From Roseimicrobium sp. ORNL1 (lineage in GTDB: Bacteria > Verrucomicrobiota > Verrucomicrobiia > Verrucomicrobiales > Verrucomicrobiaceae), in assembly GCF_011044495.1 (NCBI RefSeq), contig NZ_CP049143.1, forward strand, positions 7,874,001 through 7,938,000: a DNA stretch of 64,000 bases. Reading direction: 5' to 3'. The notes beneath the pieces are model-generated. The model had not been told where the DNA came from. It worked only from the letters and a program-made list of their open reading frames with translations, and did no database searches. Made by a program: the position numbers and the translations under genes. Positions 1-8,323 of the stretch are shown here, in pieces (position 1 is the first letter of the stretch; each line of letters begins with the position of its first letter).

Positions 1-114
1 ATCGAGCACGTCCACCGGTTGGCCGATTTCCTGGTACAGCCCGGCAATGATGGCGGTGACCTTGCGGGTGTTGCTCCCGGGGCGGTTCGTGCCGGAGAGG
101 AGGGTGATTTTCAT
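1..114 (-). CDS. NADPH-dependent FMN reductase-like protein, N-terminal fragment
   Basis: The reverse strand opens with ATG at 112-114 and runs off the window edge, giving 38 visible residues. They begin MKITLLSGTNRPGSNTRKV, which is the first beta strand and phosphate-binding loop (SGTNRPGSNT) of the flavodoxin-like NADPH-dependent FMN reductase family. Members bind FMN and reduce it or quinones with NAD(P)H in the cytoplasm. The gene lies 42 bases downstream of the histidinol-phosphatase gene on the same strand, so the two may be co-transcribed. The family call rests only on the N-terminal motif, and the exact substrate cannot be told. Confidence 0.7.
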   Translation of the reverse strand, partial: MKITLLSGTNRPGSNTRKVTAIIAGLYQEIGQPVDVLD

Positions 115-156
115 GCGATCGTTCTATCTAATTAGCGCGGGCGGGGGGGGAGGCGG

Positions 157-951
157 CTAGGTGAGCGGAGCCAGGGTGCGGCGCCGTTTTTCAAAGCGGG
201 CGGAATGGGTGTAGCCCACTTCCCGGGCGAGTTGCACCGCTTGGGCAAAGTCCGCCCCCACCTCGCCGGGAGCGTGGGCATCCGAATTGATGAGGAGGGG
301 TACCCCGGCGGCGTGGGCCATTTCCAGGAACTGGCGGGCTGGATACATTTCACGCACATCCTTGCGCAGGCCGGCGGTGTTGATCTCGTAGGCGGTATTA
401 GTGTCTACAAGTGCCTGAATCACAGGTTCATAAAAGCGTCGCAGGTCGCCGGTAGCCCGGAATCCGAACTTCTTGGGAAGGTCCGGATGACCCATGAAGT
501 CGAAGAGCCGGGATCGGATCGCCTTCTCATAGAGCTGGAAGTAGATGGACCAGATCTCGTCTACGTTCCCTTCCGTGAAGCGGGAGATGTACTTGGGATT
601 GTCCACATCCCAGCCGGGAGCGATGTAGTGCACGCTGCCGATGAGGTAGTCAAAATCGGCCGCCTTGGCGAGTTCCTCCACCCAGGCATCGCCTCCTTGG
701 AGGTAATCGACCTCCAAACCGAGGCGGATGGGCAGGCGGGGGTAGGCGGCACGGGCTTCCTCCACCATTTCGAGGTAGGCGGGGAACTCCTCCCAAGCCA
801 TGCGCCAGTCGTCGAAATACTCCCGCATGGGGCTGTGGTCAGAGAGGCCCAGCTCCGGCAGTCCCAGTTCGGCGGCGCGGGCGGCATATTCGCGAGGATG
901 GCCCACCGCGTGCTTGCACAAGGGGGTATGAGTGTGATAATCCGGCGGCAT
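157..951 (-). CDS. hisJ: Histidinol-phosphatase, PHP family
   Basis: This 264-residue protein fits HisJ, which removes phosphate from L-histidinol phosphate, the penultimate part of histidine synthesis. The PHP-fold metal motifs are all visible: DYHTHTPLCKHA at residues 4-15, GLSDHSP near 36, GLEVDY near 79, GSVHY near 105, GHPDLPKKFG near 153 and NSDAHAP near 222. These supply the histidine and aspartate ligands of the trinuclear metal site. Length matches the Bacillus-type enzyme (about 268). The ATG at 949-951 directly precedes the first motif. No other his gene is in the window, so the pathway is scattered, as is common in this phylum. A different PHP phosphoesterase is the main alternative. 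Confidence 0.85.
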   Translation of the reverse strand: MPPDYHTHTPLCKHAVGHPREYAARAAELGLPELGLSDHSPMREYFDDWRMAWEEFPAYLEMVEEARAAYPRLPIRLGLEVDYLQGGDAWVEELAKAADFDYLIGSVHYIAPGWDVDNPKYISRFTEGNVDEIWSIYFQLYEKAIRSRLFDFMGHPDLPKKFGFRATGDLRRFYEPVIQALVDTNTAYEINTAGLRKDVREMYPARQFLEMAHAAGVPLLINSDAHAPGEVGADFAQAVQLAREVGYTHSARFEKRRRTLAPLT

Positions 952-1022
952 CGCAGGGACATAGCACGGAGTTTAAAAAAATCTTGCCGCTCCAAATGCC
1001 AATTGCTTAATTGAAGGGAATT

Positions 1023-1784
1023 ATGAAAAAAGGCTTTCTAAGTTTTGCAGCTTTCGTGTTGGCGCTCGTGGCGGCTCCCCAGGCCCACGCGCTGGTGGGT
1101 GGACCCTTTGACAACGGTGATTTCAGCACCCTGCTTGACGAGGGCGGCATTTATCAGGCGTCCTTCCGTTTCAAGAATGGTTCCGGCATGGCCCAGTTCG
1201 GCACGAACGTGTCCTTGGACACGTTTGAGGTGAACGGTGGCGGCACGAGCCTCTCGGTCCTCAATCGCTCCATGTTCTACTACAAGGGCGTGACTTTCCT
1301 GGGCTCCGCCACTGGTACCGTGGACCATGAGCGCAAGCGCATCACCGGATTCACCAATGGCGACAGCGATGTTGCCACCACCGGCACGACGGCCACGAAC
1401 ACCAATAACAACGCGACGGTGACTCCCGCCACGACCACGCTGCTTAGCAACAACGGTGTGGGCCTTTCGGCCAGCAGCCATTGGGATGCGAAAATCACCA
1501 AGAGCCATCCCGTGCTTCGTTTCACCGGCACTGGTGAATTGTCGGTGATCAACCCCACTCTTTCAGGTACGGCTTTCGCTGCCTTCGAACAGCTCATTGG
1601 CAACTATCAACCGGCCCCACAAATCACTTTGGGTACTCAAATTCAGGATCTTGTGGACGCCATCGTGATCGCAGACGCCAATTCATCACTGCTGCTCTCC
1701 ACGTTGCAGGGAGTGAGTGACAACGCTGACAAGGTGAAGATGCACGTGTTTGGTTCCCGTGTCTTCACCAACACCACTCGCTAG
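1023..1784 (+). CDS. Secreted protein of unknown function
   Basis: The ATG at 1023 is preferred over the in-frame TTG at 1011 because GAAGGGA at 1013-1019 could act as ribosome binding site and because a clean Sec signal peptide then starts at residue 1 (MKKGFLSFAAFVLALVAAP, cleavage likely after AHA at residue 23). The mature part of about 230 residues is rich in Thr, Ser, Gly and Asn and shows a TNTNNNATVT stretch; it has no cysteines, membrane segments or PEP-CTERM tail. No known domain is recognised. It is expressed alone: a strong intrinsic terminator follows 52 bases after the stop. Probably a periplasmic or released beta-rich protein; function unknown. Confidence 0.8.
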   Translation: MKKGFLSFAAFVLALVAAPQAHALVGGPFDNGDFSTLLDEGGIYQASFRFKNGSGMAQFGTNVSLDTFEVNGGGTSLSVLNRSMFYYKGVTFLGSATGTVDHERKRITGFTNGDSDVATTGTTATNTNNNATVTPATTTLLSNNGVGLSASSHWDAKITKSHPVLRFTGTGELSVINPTLSGTAFAAFEQLIGNYQPAPQITLGTQIQDLVDAIVIADANSSLLLSTLQGVSDNADKVKMHVFGSRVFTNTTR

Positions 1785-1836
1785 TTTGTCAGGCCGGATG
1801 TTCGCCTCAGCGACTCGGTTGTAGTTTGACCTTCTT

Positions 1837-1876
1837 TACTCGGTGCACCACAAGTGCACCGAGTACTTTTGTTTTT
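1837..1876 (+). terminator. Intrinsic terminator after the secreted protein gene
   Basis: A perfect 12-base-pair stem (1837-1848 with 1854-1865) closes a 5-base loop and is followed by ACTTTTGTTTTT, a T-rich tract. This is a textbook Rho-independent terminator for the gene ending at 1784. It sits only 21 bases before the ATG of the next gene, so that gene must either start its own transcript inside this short space or be fed by read-through. Confidence 0.85.
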
Positions 1877-1897
1877 AGACCTCGCTTCCCCCCCTCG

Positions 1898-2437
1898 ATG
1901 CTCCCCCGCCCCCGAGTTGTTCCCGTCCCCCGCGGTGTTACGCTGATTGAGCTGCTGCTGGTGGTGGTCATCATTTCTGTTCTCACGACGCTCTCGTTTC
2001 CCCTTTTTGGGTACTTCCGTGACAAGGCCAGGGACGTCTCGTGCATTGCCAATCTCCGGCTTCTTTACACCGGAGCATCCGGTCACCTCCTTGAGCATGA
2101 CATGGTCTGGCCCCAGATGCCCTCGGATGTGGATGTATCTGGCTCCGAGGAGCCTATGTGGGAATGGTGGTTCCATGCGCTCGAGCCTTACGGCGTGGCA
2201 AAGCACCACTGGCTTTGCGCCTCCGAGACCGTCTCCTACGAAGAGAAGCACTCCACGACGTCCGACTTTCATAGCACCTACATCCCCACGGATTTCGAGG
2301 CCACGCCCAATGTGGCCTACCTGTGGAAGCAGCCCTGGTTCATGGAGCGTGGACAGTTTCATGGGAAAGACCACGGCCCGAATGTCGTGATGCCAGACGG
2401 CACGGTGAAGCAGGGGCCGTCCCTCTTCGAGCGGTAG
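1898..2437 (+). CDS. Prepilin-like (pseudopilin) protein
   Basis: A 179-residue protein with a class III prepilin N-terminus: a short basic, proline-rich leader, then GVTLIELLLVVVIISVL, with Gly at -1 and Glu at +5, followed by the hydrophobic helix. Prepilin peptidase would cut before the Val of GVTLIE. The globular part is Trp-rich with three cysteines and ends in VVMPDGTVKQG, a motif resembling the H-X-DG region of DUF1559-type pseudopilins. An earlier in-frame start at 1826 would place the coding region across the terminator hairpin, so ATG 1898 is chosen. It is separated from the pseudopilin cassette at 12.4 kb and from the GspK-like gene at 44.9 kb. Likely a minor pseudopilin of a type II secretion or type IV pilus-like system. 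Confidence 0.8.
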   Translation: MLPRPRVVPVPRGVTLIELLLVVVIISVLTTLSFPLFGYFRDKARDVSCIANLRLLYTGASGHLLEHDMVWPQMPSDVDVSGSEEPMWEWWFHALEPYGVAKHHWLCASETVSYEEKHSTTSDFHSTYIPTDFEATPNVAYLWKQPWFMERGQFHGKDHGPNVVMPDGTVKQGPSLFER

Positions 2438-2600
2438 TCGGCAGGTGCCGCTGCTGCGCTGTGCCAGAGGCCGTCCCCTGCCCCCGGCAGCCCGTATCCC
2501 ACGAGCGCCCAGAGGAACTCTCTGGTCGCGAAACTCCGTGCACGGACACTTGCGGTGTCCGGATTCGCATGTCCTTTACTCTCCCTTACACTGAACCGTC

Positions 2601-4115
2601 ATGAGTTCCGCCACTGCCATCACTCCCACCCGTGCTGTAAACTTTCCCGAATGGTACCAGCAGGTCGTTCGCGCCGCCGATCTGGCGGAGAATTCCGAGG
2701 TCCGTGGATGCATGGTGATCAAGCCGTGGGGTTTTGGCCTGTGGGAGAACATTCAGCGCCAGCTCGACGCCAAGTTCAAGGAGACGGGGCACGTGAATGC
2801 CTACTTCCCTCTGCTCATCCCCTTGAGCTACCTGGAGAAGGAGGCCGAGCACGCCGAGGGCTTTGCCACAGAGTGTGCGGTGGTTACACACCACCGTCTC
2901 GAGGCACAGAAGCAGGAGGATGGCACCACGAAGATGGTTCCCACCGGCAAGCTGGATGAGCCCTTTGTCATCCGCCCCACCTCGGAAACCATCATCGGCG
3001 CCGCCTTCGCGCGCTGGGTGGAGAGCTATCGTGACCTGCCCCTGCTCATCAATCAGTGGTGCAACGTCATGCGCTGGGAAATGCGCCCTCGTCTTTTCCT
3101 CCGCACGGCCGAGTTCCTCTGGCAGGAAGGGCACACCGCCCACGAGACGGAGCAGGAAGCCATGGAGGAGGCAAAACTCATGCACGGCGTGTATGAGGAG
3201 TTCCTCACCACCAACCTCGCCATTCCCGTCATCCCCGGCGAGAAGAGCGCCCGCGAACGTTTCCCCGGAGCTGTGAACACTTTCACGGTGGAAGCCATGG
3301 TGCAGGATCGCAAGGCCATCCAGGCGGGCACCTCCCACTTCCTTGGCCAGAACTTTGCCAAGGCAGCAAACATCGAATTCCTCGGTCGTGACAATGTCCG
3401 CCATCTTGCCTGGACCACGAGCTGGGGCATGAGCACCCGTCTCATCGGTACCTTGATCATGACGCACGGGGACGATGATGGCATCATCCTGCCTCCCCGC
3501 ATCGCTCCCACGCAGATCGTCATTCTTCCTGTCACTCCCAAGCCCGAGACCCGCGATGCGGTGATCGATGCCTGTGAGGCCCTGGCAAAGACGCTTCGCA
3601 CCCAGACCTACCACAACGAGCCCCTGCGCGTGCACGTGGACAAGCGCGACATTCCCGGTGGCCAGCGCAACTGGGAGTGGATCAAGAAGGGTGTGCCCAT
3701 CCGCCTGGAGTTCGGACCCCGCGACATCGAGAAGCGCAGCGTCGCCGTCTCCCGCCGCGACAAGACGCCCAAGGACAAGGAGTTCATCCCGAAGGAACAG
3801 TTCATCCGCGACGTGGAGGAGATGCTGGACAGCATCCAGACCACCCTGCTTCAGCGGGCCACCGCACTGCGCGACGCCAACACCAAGAAGCTCGAAACCG
3901 AGGCCGAGTTCCGCGAGTATTTCAAGGACGACGCCCCTGGAGGCTTCGCCCTCATGCACTGGGCAGGTACGAGCGAGGAAGAGGAGCGCATTGCCAAGGA
4001 GATGAAGGTCACCATCCGCTGCATCCCCAAGGGCGATCAGTATGCGGAAGAGGGGACCTGCTTCCTCACCGGCAAGCCCAGCAGCCGGCGCGTGGTGTTT
4101 GCGCGGAGTTACTAA
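2601..4115 (+). CDS. proS: Prolyl-tRNA synthetase, archaeal/eukaryotic-like type
   Basis: This 504-residue class II synthetase charges tRNA-Pro. It is the short ProS type that lacks the long bacterial editing insertion between motifs 2 and 3, as in Thermus and archaea. Visible landmarks are MVIKPWGFGLWENIQ near 37 (motif 1 region), RPTSETIIGAAFARW near 120, RWEMRPRLFLRTAEFLWQEG near 155 (motif 2), SWGMSTRLIGTLIMTHGDD near 275 (motif 3 region) and the anticodon-binding domain from about 300. The C-terminal extension has Cys pairs and ends in FARSY; the terminal Tyr is a hallmark of this type. ATG 2601 gives a full N-terminus. It has no close same-strand partner and no clear Shine-Dalgarno. Confidence 0.95.
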   Translation: MSSATAITPTRAVNFPEWYQQVVRAADLAENSEVRGCMVIKPWGFGLWENIQRQLDAKFKETGHVNAYFPLLIPLSYLEKEAEHAEGFATECAVVTHHRLEAQKQEDGTTKMVPTGKLDEPFVIRPTSETIIGAAFARWVESYRDLPLLINQWCNVMRWEMRPRLFLRTAEFLWQEGHTAHETEQEAMEEAKLMHGVYEEFLTTNLAIPVIPGEKSARERFPGAVNTFTVEAMVQDRKAIQAGTSHFLGQNFAKAANIEFLGRDNVRHLAWTTSWGMSTRLIGTLIMTHGDDDGIILPPRIAPTQIVILPVTPKPETRDAVIDACEALAKTLRTQTYHNEPLRVHVDKRDIPGGQRNWEWIKKGVPIRLEFGPRDIEKRSVAVSRRDKTPKDKEFIPKEQFIRDVEEMLDSIQTTLLQRATALRDANTKKLETEAEFREYFKDDAPGGFALMHWAGTSEEEERIAKEMKVTIRCIPKGDQYAEEGTCFLTGKPSSRRVVFARSY

Positions 4116-4148
4116 CCGCGCAAGCTGGCAAGCTTCCGGGAAAGCTGC

Positions 4149-4541
4149 ATGAAACGCCTTGGACAGCCGGACTCAACGTTCCTGAGCTGGCCTTGGCGTT
4201 CTTTCGTTCTCCACGTTCTTGGCCTTGTCATTGGAGGCGTAGTTCTGGGTGCCGGAATCAGTGTCTGGATGGCGCGTGCCGGGAGGGTTGTAGAGACGGA
4301 GGTTACGCACCGCTTCGATCTGTCGGTTGGATTGGCCCTGTCTGCGATTCTCCTTTCCATCACCGTGGCTCTTCGATACTGGAAACGTGCACCGTTTTTC
4401 TGGGCCTGTTTTGTTGCTGGTACACTGCTCCTTGGCAGGCCCGTTTTTGGGGGTGGTTGCGTGCTCGTTGCAGCATCTTTCATGCTGGTTTCCAGTAAGT
4501 TGCGTGATGCAGCGATTTTCTGGGCCGGGACTTCAAAGTAG
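4149..4541 (+). CDS. Small membrane protein, unknown
   Basis: A 130-residue basic hydrophobic protein with about four membrane segments (near residues 18-40, 60-78, 84-100 and 102-118) and short loops. GGGAAAG lies about 9 bases before the ATG and could be its ribosome binding site. It sits 33 bases after proS on the same strand, so it may be co-transcribed. No family is recognised and there are no charged catalytic motifs in the membrane. Coding potential is supported by start, membrane topology and ribosome site rather than by homology, so confidence is moderate. Confidence 0.55.
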   Translation: MKRLGQPDSTFLSWPWRSFVLHVLGLVIGGVVLGAGISVWMARAGRVVETEVTHRFDLSVGLALSAILLSITVALRYWKRAPFFWACFVAGTLLLGRPVFGGGCVLVAASFMLVSSKLRDAAIFWAGTSK

Positions 4542-4662
4542 GTACACGTTTCCGAGGAATTGAGGATCTGAAGCGCGGTTAGTCCCTTTGGAGCGTAACG
4601 TCTTTCAGCGTCAGCAAACACCCGTTTGCCCTCCAGACAAATCGCGCTATCCTCTCCGTCCC

Positions 4663-5259
4663 ATGTCTCTCGCCAAAGTCACCCAAGTTGCCGGCACCGC
4701 TGTTTACGTTCCAGGATCTGACATCGACACGGACCGCATCATTCCGGCCCGCTTCATGAAGTGCGTCACGTTTGACGGCCTTGGGGAGTTTGCCTTCTAC
4801 GACGTGCGCAAGAATGCCGACGGCACAGACAGGGAGCATCCGCTGAATGACAAACGTTTCGAGGGGGCAAACATCCTTCTCTCCGGCTCGAACTTCGGTT
4901 GCGGCAGCTCCCGTGAGCATGCTCCGCAGGCGCTGTACCGCTTCGGCTTCCGGGCCGTCATCGCGGAGAGCTTTGCGGAAATCTTCTTTGGCAACTGCAC
5001 CACGCTGGGCATCCCCTGCGCCGTGGCCAGCGGCCAGGACATCCGCATGCTGGCGAAGGAACTGGAGCGCAATCCGAAGCTGGAAGTCACCGTGGACCTC
5101 GTGGCGGAGAAGGTGCTTTTCGAAGACCAGGAATTCCCCATCGTGGTGCCGCACACCGCCCGCGAAGCCCTGACCACCGGCCAGTGGGATCCCATCGCCG
5201 AGTTGCTGAAGCACAAGGACGCGGTCGCGGACAAGGTGCGTGAGCTGAGCCTGGTGTAA
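4663..5259 (+). CDS. leuD: 3-isopropylmalate dehydratase small subunit
   Basis: This 198-residue protein is the small (swivel) subunit of isopropylmalate isomerase, which works with the iron-sulfur LeuC subunit to convert 2- to 3-isopropylmalate in leucine synthesis. Diagnostic stretches are SDIDTDRIIPARFMK near residue 19, LSGSNFGCGSSREHAPQAL near 75 and the swivel-domain loop FFGNCTTLGIPC near 109. The ATG at 4663 is chosen over an upstream in-frame ATG at 4588 because the homologous region begins there and length matches the family. leuC is not next to it, which is unusual but known in this phylum. A hairpin at 5278-5300 separates it from the convergent gene. Confidence 0.95.
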   Translation: MSLAKVTQVAGTAVYVPGSDIDTDRIIPARFMKCVTFDGLGEFAFYDVRKNADGTDREHPLNDKRFEGANILLSGSNFGCGSSREHAPQALYRFGFRAVIAESFAEIFFGNCTTLGIPCAVASGQDIRMLAKELERNPKLEVTVDLVAEKVLFEDQEFPIVVPHTAREALTTGQWDPIAELLKHKDAVADKVRELSLV

Positions 5260-5277
5260 GCCCAGGCTCCTTTCAGA

Positions 5278-5300
5278 GGGCGCGGCTATGGCCGCGCTCC
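5278..5300. other. Hairpin at a convergent gene junction
   Basis: GCGCGGC at 5280-5286 pairs with GCCGCGC at 5291-5297 around a 4-base loop, and the stem extends by a G-T and a G-C pair. It lies between leuD and the gene on the opposite strand. No T tract follows on either side, so it is a possible bidirectional transcript end or RNA-stability hairpin rather than a canonical terminator. Confidence 0.5.
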
Positions 5301-5304
5301 AACT

Positions 5305-5673
5305 TTAGCCTCTGTGGGTCCAGAGGGTGTGGAGGATCATTCCAAGTACCCACCCTTGGAATACAACGGCGGCCCAGCCGAGAACGCCCCGTGCGTTCTT
5401 CTGCAGACGGATGAAGCCGATCGTGAGACAGGTGGTACTGATGACTCCCCCATAAAGGAGGGTCTCCACAGGGACGGGGCTGAGGTGGAACCCACCGCCA
5501 ATCAGTGGCACCAGGAAGCCAAGGCCAAGGGTGCCGATAGCGGTGGTATCAGGCCAGTTACCAGGAAGAAATGACCAACGAGATGCAAGCCACACGACCA
5601 TGGCCCCTATCGCCACGGCAGGCACCAAGCACTCAACTACTCTGCGCACATCGGCGTCAACGTACGGGAACAC
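5305..5673 (-). CDS. Small integral membrane protein, unknown
   Basis: A 122-residue protein with about four hydrophobic segments: VVECLVPAVAIGAMVVWLA (about 12-30), TAIGTLGLGFLVPLIGG (about 44-60), VETLLYGGVISTTCLTIGFI (about 69-88) and VLGWAAVVFQGWVLGMIL (about 96-113). The segment lengths and the positively charged QKNAR loop look like a real membrane protein. It is convergent with leuD and alone on its strand. No family is recognised. Confidence 0.65.
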   Translation of the reverse strand: MFPYVDADVRRVVECLVPAVAIGAMVVWLASRWSFLPGNWPDTTAIGTLGLGFLVPLIGGGFHLSPVPVETLLYGGVISTTCLTIGFIRLQKNARGVLGWAAVVFQGWVLGMILHTLWTHRG

Positions 5674-5829
5674 AGGTCACAGCCTATGTGGGGCTGAGCG
5701 GGGCTCCAAGGGATTTGTCTGGTTAGCTCTCTCTTGGGCCTGTGAGGCGCGTTTTCCAAGTGACCACGGTAGATTTGCGCGTGGGGATTGATTGCGGGTG
5801 GAGACTCGCCAGATTACCGCCACTTGCTC

Positions 5830-7515
5830 ATGTCCACCGCAGAATCAGATCCCATCTACGTCATTGGTCACCGGAATCCGGATGCGGATGCGATCTGCTC
5901 AGCCATCGGCTACACCGCCTTCCTGCGTGCATCACGAGGGTCAGACGCCCGGGCAGCCTGTTGCGGGGAGATGAACACCCGCACCTCCTGGGTGCTGGAC
6001 TACGCCAAGGTGGATGCCCCCAAGCTGCTCATGGATGTGCGTCCCACTGCGGCCACCGTCTGCCGCAAGAACGTGGTGACGGCCCGGCGGGAGGACACCT
6101 GCCTCTCCGTGCACCGGAAGATGCTGGCGTACGGGTTCCGCAGTCTTCCCGTCGTGGATGAGGAAGGGTGCATCGTCGGCATGCCCTCCCTGCAGGAGCT
6201 CGCGCAGCTCTTTCTCCCTTCCGAAGCCAGCGACGAAGATGCCAACCGCTATGTCCGCACCAGCGAGGCCAACATCGTGGCCGCGCTGGATGGCACCTTC
6301 CCCAACGGACGCGAAGCCCGGCAAGAGGTGGAGACCCGCGTCCTCATGGTGGCGGGGTCCAGCATGGGCACCACGCAGACGCGGATGAAGCGTTTCCCCC
6401 ACTCCAGCGTCATGGTGCTGGTGGGCGACCGTCCGGATGTGCAGGAAATGGCCATCCGCAATGGCGTGGACTGCCTCATCATCACCGGCGGCTTCCAGGT
6501 GGACGATGCCATCATGGCGCTGGCCCGCCAGGAGGATGTGCCCGTCATCTGCACCCGCTATGACACCGCCAGCGCAGCGCAGCTCGTACGTTTCTCGCGT
6601 CCCATTGCGGATGCCCTGCATGACGACTTCCAGCGCTTCGCTGCCAAAACGCCGCTGAAGGAAATCCTGGTGCAGACCCACGATTCCCATCAACCGCTCT
6701 TTCCTGTCGTGGATGATGACAGCGGAAAGTTGATGGGTGTCTTTTCCAAGTCCGACCTCGTGGATGTGCCGCGGGCGAAGATTGTGCTCGTGGACCACAA
6801 TGAGTTTGCCCAGGCGGTGACCGGTGCGGATGAGGCGGAGATCCTGGAAGTCATCGACCACCACCGCCTCAGTGGCAATCTGCGCACCAAAGAACCGGTT
6901 CGTTTCATCAACGAGCCGGTGGGAAGTACCAGTACCATCGTGGCCATGATGTACCGGCTGCGCAATCTGGAGCCGGACCGCGCCACCGCCATCTGCCTAT
7001 GTGCCGGATTGATCTCAGACACGCTCAACCTCACCTCGCCCACGACGACCAGCACCGATAGTGAAATCCTTCCGTGGCTAGCTGGCATTGCAGGCATCGA
7101 TGTCGCGAAGTTCACCGCCGAATTCTTCAGCGCAGGTTCCATGCTGCGGGACAAGCCGGCCGGTGCCGCGTTGGAGTCGGATCGCAAGGAGTTCGAGGAG
7201 AATGGATGGAAACTCAGCATCAGCCAGATTGAAGAGCTGGGGCTGGATGAATTCTGGAAACAGGAAGGCGCGCTGCGCGACGCCTTGGAGAACGTGGTCC
7301 GTCAGCGTGGGGTGCACTTCGCCTGCCTGCTGGTCACTGACATCACGCGGCATGACAGCATCCTGCTCACCGCAGGCAGTGACCGTGTGAGTGATGCGAT
7401 CGAGTATCCCGAACTCAAACCCAAGGTGTTTGAGCTCAAGGGAGTGGTGAGCCGCAAGAAGCAGCTCTTTCCCTACCTCAGCCGTGTGGTGGCAAAATTG
7501 GTCGCGCCAGTCTGA
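5830..7515 (+). CDS. Manganese-dependent inorganic pyrophosphatase with CBS and DRTGG domains
   Basis: This 561-residue protein is a nucleotide-regulated family II pyrophosphatase, which hydrolyses PPi to two phosphates in the cytoplasm. The DHH catalytic half has GHRNPDAD at residues 13-20, VDHNEF near 321 and IDHHRLSG near 343; the DHHA2 half ends with the SRKKQ substrate signature near 540. Between the first catalytic segment and the DHH motifs lie a CBS motif (about 70-130), a DRTGG domain (VLVGDRPDVQEMAIRNGVD, about 180-260) and a second CBS motif (about 265-320). In characterised relatives AMP/ADP inhibit and ATP or diadenosine polyphosphates activate through these. ATG 5830 starts just before the first catalytic motif, so it is preferred over 5788. 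It stands alone. Confidence 0.92.
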   Translation: MSTAESDPIYVIGHRNPDADAICSAIGYTAFLRASRGSDARAACCGEMNTRTSWVLDYAKVDAPKLLMDVRPTAATVCRKNVVTARREDTCLSVHRKMLAYGFRSLPVVDEEGCIVGMPSLQELAQLFLPSEASDEDANRYVRTSEANIVAALDGTFPNGREARQEVETRVLMVAGSSMGTTQTRMKRFPHSSVMVLVGDRPDVQEMAIRNGVDCLIITGGFQVDDAIMALARQEDVPVICTRYDTASAAQLVRFSRPIADALHDDFQRFAAKTPLKEILVQTHDSHQPLFPVVDDDSGKLMGVFSKSDLVDVPRAKIVLVDHNEFAQAVTGADEAEILEVIDHHRLSGNLRTKEPVRFINEPVGSTSTIVAMMYRLRNLEPDRATAICLCAGLISDTLNLTSPTTTSTDSEILPWLAGIAGIDVAKFTAEFFSAGSMLRDKPAGAALESDRKEFEENGWKLSISQIEELGLDEFWKQEGALRDALENVVRQRGVHFACLLVTDITRHDSILLTAGSDRVSDAIEYPELKPKVFELKGVVSRKKQLFPYLSRVVAKLVAPV

Positions 7516-7709
7516 AGAAAGACCGTCACCCATCGGCATAGGTCCGAGGAGCGATTAAAACGAATAATCCCGCCGTATTTTGACTCACAGAGACGGATGC
7601 GGAACGCGTAGCCGGCTCTTAACTTGAACTACGCCGATTGCTTAGATGCGTCCTCGCAGACAAGTGGGCGAAAATTTTGTTGGCTATCTATGTAGATAAA
7701 CTCTGTATA

Positions 7710-7740
7710 TGTGTGCATAAAGTGCACACAGCAATTTTTT
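7710..7740 (+). terminator. Hairpin followed by T tract in the intergenic region
   Basis: TGTGTGCA at 7710-7717 pairs with TGCACACA at 7723-7730 around TAAAG, and GCAATTTTTT follows. It could terminate transcripts from the pyrophosphatase gene, though it lies 195 bases beyond that stop, or a short RNA from the intergenic region. The short GC-poor stem makes it weak. Confidence 0.4.
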
Positions 7741-8146
7741 CGATGTAGACGGCATCGTGCCCAGCGAATTTTCGCAGGCAAAGAATTGGAGCAACGTTAA
7801 ACGGATCAGGGCAGCGCAAGTGTCTGTTTTCCTTCGAGGAAAAAAGAATTAGGCCCGGTGCTGCGAGTCACAACCAATGACAATACCATGTGTTGATGTT
7901 GAATTCACAGACGCATGTTTCCCGCTTGTCAAACTCACGCCGGTCGTATGCAATTTATCTATATTCATCTAGCGCGCTCATCTACTGACGACCGCTTGAG
8001 GGCGTCATAAACTGAGCGGAGTCCGTCAGTCTCCCCCCGCTGATGGACATGCGTCCTTCATCAAAAAAAGCCCCCCTCACCAAAAGAAATCCCTGCCAGA
8101 AAAAGAGAGACTCAATTCCTGACAAACGCGTGATCGAAGCGCGGCA

Positions 8147-8180
8147 CCATCGTTGTAGCGCCCCTGCTGGCGCACGATGG
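8147..8180 (+). promoter_or_regulatory. Leader hairpin upstream of the repeat-protein gene
   Basis: CCATCGT (8147-8153) and GCGCC (8158-8162) pair with GGCGC (8169-8173) and ACGATGG (8174-8180), leaving a 4-base bulge and a 6-base loop. It lies about 144 bases before the ATG. It may be an mRNA leader structure; no T tract follows and no riboswitch family is recognised. Confidence 0.35.
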
Positions 8181-8323
8181 CGTCAGTTCTAATCGACCCG
8201 TAGGAGCCTGTTGTTATCAGGCCCCCGCGTCATGGCCACCCTGTGGTTATGGCTGCGTTTGCCTTGAAGCCAAACCTCCCCTGCCCTTCACCCGTTCGCG
8301 CCTTCTCACCTCGGCCCACGACC

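Larger units (their letters stand above)
7516..8323. other. Long intergenic region with palindromes
   Basis: About 800 bases without a supported gene, AT-richer than its surroundings around 7680-7970. It holds a short perfect palindrome (TATCTA TG TAGATA, 7685-7698), a hairpin with T tract (7710-7740), a weak sigma70-like pair (TTGTCA 7926-7931, TGCAAT 7949-7954, 17-base spacing) and a longer hairpin near the downstream gene (8147-8180). It is the probable control region and long leader of the PEP-CTERM repeat-protein operon. No RNA family is recognised. Confidence 0.5.

Noticed and set aside
2323-2604. Frame between the pseudopilin and proS genes
   Set aside because: It overlaps the end of the pseudopilin gene and the proS start, is Arg/Pro/Cys-rich and has no motif.
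7900-8323. Known riboswitch upstream of the repeat-protein gene
   Set aside because: No conserved core of a familiar riboswitch class was recognised, and the downstream gene is not metabolic.
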